A DNA stretch of 64,000 nucleotides from Sordariomycetes sp. S80-01Y (taxonomy: Eukaryota; Ascomycota; Sordariomycetes): contig JAXQJY010000027.1 of assembly GCA_037042185.1 (NCBI GenBank), positions 2,046,001 through 2,110,000 on the forward strand. Reading direction: 5' to 3'. The notes below the pieces were generated by a model. The model was not told the DNA's origin. It ran no database searches and saw only the letters and a list, made by a program, of their open reading frames with translations. The position numbers and the translations under genes are program-made. Numbering within the stretch: the stretch's first letter is position 1; each line of letters starts with the position of its first letter. Shown piece after piece: positions 58,649 to 64,000 of the stretch.

Positions 58649-59575
58649 TGTGGCTTATTCCTACTCGGCGAGAGCAAGAAAAGTTGGCGCGACGTTGGAA
58701 ATCCGGAGACGCGTTCTCGCCGGCCCATTTTTTTCGCTTCCCTTTTGGGAAGCCACAGCTTGGTGTTAGTGGCCTGTGACGCCAATCTTCCATCGCTTCA
58801 TGGCCTCCGACAGAAACATTTGAAAGTGGATGACGGTAGAAATTCTCTTTAACAGTTGGTAGTCCTTGAAAAATTGTTTATTGGGCTTGGTGAGATTGAT
58901 TGAAGGTTGAAAGGGTTGACTGCAAACGATACATTGAACATTACCCGGGCAGCTTGTCGTGGGTCTTGGTTATGAATAGCAGGCGCCATACGCAATTGTC
59001 GCGCTTCAAGATGGCTAAAAATACCTTGACTAAAGTTCCCATCACGACGGAGATATGTATTTCGGGACATAATATTCAAGTCAAGGGATGGGGCTTATCC
59101 AGCATTATAGTGAACCAAACGTCTCTGGGAAGGAGCCAGCTGGACGGAAGGTATCGTGGCATATTTGGCAAAAGGTCCGCAGCCGATATCGGATCATTAA
59201 GGAACAAGGGCCTGGGGTATATGTTCCTTCAGGGGATTCAAGCCGACGAAGACTAAGAGAATACGTACTCACTTCGATTCACGGGGATACTCAAGCTAGT
59301 AAGTAAGTGCTCCAGTACCTCACTCAACGTGCTGCTACCCTGGAATGTAGCCGAGAGCACCCACTCAGTCACGTGATACCGCATCTTCCAGTTTGACAAC
59401 CTGGACCACGACAAGCTGGTCAAGCATCGTGGAAGCTCGACGAAACCTAAACGAACCCTTTGACCAGCGATGTAATCTGAGTGGCATGGATTCATATCTC
59501 GACAGTCATGCGAGGGTTCAAAGATAGGGTGGCATTTTCATCAACCTCACCCCGATACTGAGGTCACCACTCGAA
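58649..59575. promoter_or_regulatory. Divergent promoter region, MST1 / regulator
   Basis: 927 bp between start codons. A 118-codon plus-strand frame (58900-59256) has no motif and is not called. No specific element is identified. Confidence 0.5.
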
Positions 59576-61708
59576 ATGTTCAAGTTTATACCAGACCACG
59601 TGGGCGGTGTTGGGACCAAGCGCAAGCAGGTACAGAAATCTTGCAACCAGTGTAGGAAAAGACATGTAAGGACCCTTCTCGACAAGCGTATCTGTCGTTC
59701 TAACAACAGTTCAGAAGCGATGCGCTCATGGCGGATCTGCGGAATCCCCTGAAGACCAGACAGGTCCCATTGGAGACGACAGGCAGTCCGGGACTCCTCG
59801 AAAGGAGGTAGAACTGGATAGAAACACCCCCCAGGTCTCTCATGCAACCGAAAAGGCCGTCCCTCCGATCGGACAGCGTCCTTTGCCTCCCGTCCGACGT
59901 CAGTCCAAAGACGCATATCTTCGATTCGTGGGAGATCTCAGTCCAGAAGCATCTTTTCTTTCCAACGAACGCCGCGCAGCTGATGTATCGAGCGCATCAC
60001 GGCATGCCAAAGTCGGCGTATGGCTCGGACGACGGTCTGACCAGTCAGTCGTGAACGACCACCAGCGGGATGAGCGAATCGAGCATGACGAGTCGCATTC
60101 CCAGGTATTTGGACTCACGAGCTTGCGCTCAATCATACCACAGATGCAAAAAGAGTGCCTCACGATGCTGCCCCCAAAACATGACTTTGACATAATCATG
60201 AGTCTTTACCGATGCAAGGTCGACCCTTTATTCCCAATCCTCCAGGGTGATGATCTTGAAGCTTATGCAGCCATGGATTCGGTCTCGTTGAAGCAGTGCG
60301 TCTGCTTGGTGGCAGCTTTGGATCCGAAGCTGAGGGGCAATCTTCGACTGCATCACAGGGAGCACATATTGCCGCCCTTGGAGTTTCGCGCCCATATAGC
60401 TTCCGCAGTTAAGCAAACGATCGATATGGGCTTTATCCAGGACAATATGGTGTTGCTGCAAGTGTCGGCTCTCATGGCATTCTATGCTGACCAAGCCAAT
60501 TGCAGCGAGGTATCGGCACACTACGTCTCGCAAGCGGTGTACCATGCTCAAACCTTGGGGCTTCATTTGGGCTGGCCGGACGACGGTGCGAGAACCGAGA
60601 AGTCGAGACGTATATTCTGGTGTATCTGGATTTTGGATCGACTGAATGCAGCAGCCAATGGACGCCCTATTCTTATTCATCGTCAGGATATGGATGTTCA
60701 GATTGCCGACACATTCGCTGAACAGAGGCCTCCTTTCAAGCTCCATATTCGCATAATTCAGTTTCTGGACCGCGTCATCTCAAAATACAGACCTCAGTCG
60801 TTGGATTCAGATGAGCTGCCACTGGCCGAGGACACTTTGTTCGAGGACATGGTCCGGGAGACGGGCTCAGTAGAAGTTAGCAGCTCAATACTAGGTAAGC
60901 TGGCCTCACTGCTGCGTTGGTTAAAACAGACCTGATTCTCAAATGCGCCCGGCTGTGGGTCCTACTGACACTCTGGATAGCTTCCCTCGAGATCTTGTAT
61001 CTGGCAGTCGTGATACTGCGACATCGGCCTCAGCAAATGGAGAGAGAAGGTCAAGCTGTGCCAAGCTCAGATCTTCAGCTTTTTGCGGCCACAAGCATCA
61101 TCGCTATTGCGTCAGGGGATTTCAAGTCAACGATGACCTACTGGCCCGCGGTACCTTATGCGGTCTCTTTGGCCACTTCTGTGGCATACAAAAGCCTGCG
61201 GCACAGCATCATAGCTCACCGACGCAAACGAGCCTATAACCTGTTCCACAGTAGCTGTGAGCTACTCGATGAGATTGGCAAGGCATTCTGCAGTGCGAAG
61301 ACTATCGCAAGGCTGGCTACGAATACATTGCAAGAGGTTGAAAGAGTCGCAGCAGATCGAAGCAAGGCCATACAGCATAGCCCGGCCGACCCCCCAGAAA
61401 GGACTTTGCAACGGACCCTTACTGCTAACGATACTAGCGGACGAGGTGCCAAAAAGTCATCAAGTCAAGCTCCTGACGGAGAGGTGACGCAGGATTCAAC
61501 TGTCAACTTCTCTGCAAGTTTCGACAATGCCACCCTTCAGAACGAATCGCCCAGTATCTTCAATGACTTCATTGGCGATGCCGGGATCTTCGATGATTTC
61601 GATCCTGACTTCGATCTCAACCGGATCGATCAAGTGTTCTCCGCGAATCTCAACCCAACGCAATCCGTTTTTGCCCAGGGGTGGTTCGACGACCTAGCTC
61701 CCTCATGA
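59576..61708 (+). CDS. Fungal_trans-domain regulator with half a zinc cluster
   Basis: Exons 59576-59665, 59715-60894 and 60981-61708 give 665 residues. The first splice makes SCNQCRKRHKRCAHGG, which supplies C23, C26 and C33 in Cx2Cx6C spacing, but the second cysteine triad of a Zn2Cys6 cluster does not follow. The fungal-specific transcription factor domain is clear: YRCKVDPLFPIL, CLVAALDPKLRG, SQAVYHAQTLGLHLGW, RRIFWCIWILDRLNAAANGR and IHRQDMDVQI. The C-terminus is acidic and aromatic (FNDFIGDAGIFDDFDPDFDL), an activation-domain-like end. It should be a nuclear regulator. For the last intron I prefer 60895-60980 (86 bp, ctactgac branch point) over a 35-bp alternative that adds 17 residues; both keep phase. 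Confidence 0.84.
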
Positions 61709-62207
61709 GCTATGGAGCCTTGGTTTCGGTGATCAGGCTGTCCAGTGGGTTTGGACCAAGGGGCACTGGGGCAAAAGCAGATACGAACCTGTCCGCCTCC
61801 AGCTTCGAGTCTCGTGATCAATCAAGCCTTCCCCGCTCCGAACCTCGAGGAAGTCTCGGCGTTGGCATCAATGTGAATGACAGGAGTTTGTCAGAAAAGG
61901 GGAAGAGTCCTGCCGCCGAAGGTCATCTTTTCCCGATTTGGATAAACTCCGTAGCTTGGAGTCAGCGTGCACTACCCTTTTCGGAAAACGAACGGTGGCG
62001 GATCTCCGTAAAGGGTAGTCCGCCACCCAACTCAACGGCCACACAGCCAGTGGTACAGCGAGTCCTCGCGTCATATTGACCGTAATATAAATGAACACTC
62101 CTGTGTTGAATAGATGATGACCAGAGACAAGTCTCTTAGTACTTGAGACATTAACTCGAAAAGTCTGTCCAGCCGCGCAAGTTACCAGCTTCTTCGGGAC
62201 GATTGTC
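61709..62207. other. Intergenic before the DUF1479 gene
   Basis: 499 bp with the regulator's 3' UTR and the DUF1479 promoter. No gene is supported; the 133-codon frame at 61681-62079 has no motif. Confidence 0.5.
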
Positions 62208-63780
62208 ATGTTGCGAACGACTACATCAACAGTCTGCAGGGCCGGGTCACGCTCCGTCCGAGCCTCTGTCCCGTTTCTACAACGTCGAGCAGCGGCAACA
62301 GATGCTGCCCCGAAAGAAGAGGGCGATATTTCTTCCGTCTTCAGATCGTTATCGGGCAGTGACGGGTCTGAGAAGCTGCCGCAAAGGTTTGCAGACATCA
62401 AGCGCGGATTGATCAAGGACAGAGATGCCCTACACATGAGCTGGAACCGACTGCTCGAGCGTCTAAAGCGCGAGACTGAGATTGTCAAAGCGCAGGGGTC
62501 GGACTGCATCCCACAGATCGACTACGCCGATATTGACAGGGCTCCGGAAGACTTCCACGCTGCGTTGCGGAAACGCGGCGTTGCTGTCGTTCGCCAAGTC
62601 GTTCCTGAGCAAGAGGCAAGAGGTTTCAAGGATGAGACGGAAAGGTATGTGGCAGCTAACCCGTCAACACGAGGTAAGATCATTGAAGCCGTTAGGGGCC
62701 CTTCCTGAGCTAACCTTTGCAGCTTTCCCTGCCGATAAACCAGCCGTCTTTGAACTTTATTGGTCGAGGCCACAGCTTGCTGGCCGCCTTCATGAACACA
62801 TGATCAAGGTACAAAGATTTCTCATGTCCTACTACCACTCAAAAGACCCCAATGCCATGTGTTCGACGCAGCAGCCCCTGGCATATGCCGATCGCCTTCG
62901 TATTCGCCAGCCCGGCGATGCTGGCTTTGCCCTCGGGCCCCACGTTGATGGCGGTAGCGTCGAGCGCTGGGAGCCCAATGGATACGGCAAAGGCCACGTT
63001 TACGACAAGGTGTTCGAGGGCAAGTGGGAAGAGTTTGACCCATGGGAGCTTAGCACCCGGCTCGGCGCGTCGCAGGATCTCTACAACGGTGCGGGAGCTT
63101 GCTCGATGTTTCGCATGTTCCAGGGCTGGCTCAGCATGTCACACACCGGACCGCGTGAGGGCACACTTTTGGTAAATCCTCTTCTGTCGCTATCGACAGC
63201 TTACTACCTGTTGCGCCCCTTCTTCACACCTAAGAGCACTCCCATCCAGCCGGCTGGGTCCTTAGAGTACACAGCGCAGTATCTCGACCCTGATAACTGG
63301 GTTTGGGCAGACGAGACCTCGCCTGATCTTCAAGGCGCTTGGCCTGGCCATGGACAAGAGCTGAATCACAATTGGCACCCACATCTGGATCTCCCGCACA
63401 CCATGGTCCACGTCCCGCGCATAGCGCCAGGTGACTACGTGGCCTGGCACTGCGACACTATTCACGCGGTTGATAGCGTGCATGAGGGCAAAGGCGACAG
63501 CAGTGTCATGTATATTCCTGCCTGTCCAATTACCAAAGCCAACGTGGAATACGCTCAGAAACAGAGAGAGCATTTCCTACAGGGCATCCCCGCCCCTGAC
63601 TTTCCGGGGGGCATCGGCGAGAGCCAGCATATTGGACGTCCTGATGCCGCCACTCTGATGGCTCTTGCCGGACAGGATGCCCTAAGAGCATGTGGTTTCG
63701 CGCCCTTTGACGTGTCGGCAGCCAAGGAACGGGGTGAGAAGGAAGTGCTGAAGTACGGTAACAAGGTGATGGGGCTCTAA
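62208..63780 (+). CDS. DUF1479 (YbiU-like) putative Fe(II)/2-oxoglutarate oxygenase
   Basis: Exons 62208-62673 and 62723-63780 give 507 residues across a 49-bp intron. The N-terminus is Arg/Ser/Thr-rich with no acidic residue for 35 positions, a possible mitochondrial presequence. The DUF1479 core reads FADIKRGLIKDRDALHMSWN, LRKRGVAVVRQVVPEQEAR, then FELYWSRPQLAGR. GPHVDGGS supplies an H-x-D pair and WHCDTIHAVDS a distal His, the facial triad expected of 2-oxoglutarate oxygenases. The segment GQELNHNWHPHLDLPHTMVH is also typical of the family. The substrate is unknown; bacterial YbiU is likewise uncharacterised. The start is the only ATG before the presequence. Confidence 0.9.
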
Positions 63781-64000
63781 GGACTAGGATTGGATCGAGG
63801 ATAAGATTGAACTCCCGATCTGGGGCGGCAACACGGCCGATCGACGGACGTTGTTATCTTGAGAGGACTCGTGTTGGTGAGCTATTGCTGACGGGAACGC
63901 TGGGCACTCGTATTGGAGCGACCAGGGGCCATAAATAGTAGTGACTAGGGACGGCCGCTACTGGCGGGTCGTATTGATGAAATTGATGGGCCCAAGTCGA
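63781..64000. other. 3' flank at window end
   Basis: 220 bp after the DUF1479 stop; presumably its 3' UTR. No further gene start is visible. Confidence 0.5.

Noticed and set aside
1-64000. Search for virus-like elements, LTR elements, DNA transposons and CRISPR arrays
   Set aside because: No reverse transcriptase, integrase, transposase or capsid-like reading, no paired long repeats and no regular repeat-spacer array were seen by eye.

Overview
The window is nuclear DNA of a filamentous ascomycete, most likely a Sordariomycete. The genes are split by short GT-AG introns (mostly 49-105 bp) with RCTRAC-like branch points. Zn2Cys6 regulators, a het-C incompatibility protein, a fungal betaine-lipid synthase (BTA1), a fungal urease and a mitochondrial threonyl-tRNA synthetase are all recognisable. 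I see no rRNA, convincing tRNA, CRISPR array, retroelement or DNA transposon.

Layout. 0-12 kb is dense: the 3' end of a PQ-loop transporter, aspartate-semialdehyde dehydrogenase (HOM2), a membrane PA/RING-H2 ubiquitin ligase, a Zn2Cys6 regulator, an RS-rich splicing-type protein and, divergent from it, the kinetochore protein Sos7. 12-24 kb is gene-poor: two stretches of more than 5 kb on either side of one Zn2Cys6 regulator. 24-38 kb holds a LanC-like protein divergent from an EI24/RRT8-type membrane protein, then a 1793-residue mucin-like secreted protein, a DUF7728-type membrane protein and an L-rhamnose mutarotase. 38-52 kb holds het-C, an HMG-box protein, urease and the SAGA subunit Ada3. 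52-64 kb holds BTA1, a bHLH protein, mitochondrial ThrRS, a Zn2Cys6-like regulator with only half a zinc cluster, and a DUF1479 oxygenase-like protein.

The genes form no single pathway. They are a mix of housekeeping genes (HOM2, Sos7, Ada3, MST1, splicing factor), nutrient-responsive genes (urease, rhamnose mutarotase, BTA1, which makes a phosphorus-free lipid) and surface or recognition genes (het-C, the mucin-like protein, the PA-RING ligase). Several gene pairs share divergent promoters: RS-rich/Sos7, LanC/EI24, Ada3/BTA1, ThrRS/regulator and het-C/HMG.

All exon joins were read by eye from splice signals, reading phase and family motifs. No alignment or transcript data were available. 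Strongest models: urease (all nickel ligands fall at a constant offset of 3 from jack bean numbering), HOM2, BTA1, MST1 and het-C. Least certain: the first exon of BTA1, the last intron of the regulator at 59.6-61.7 kb, and the C-terminus of the bHLH protein.
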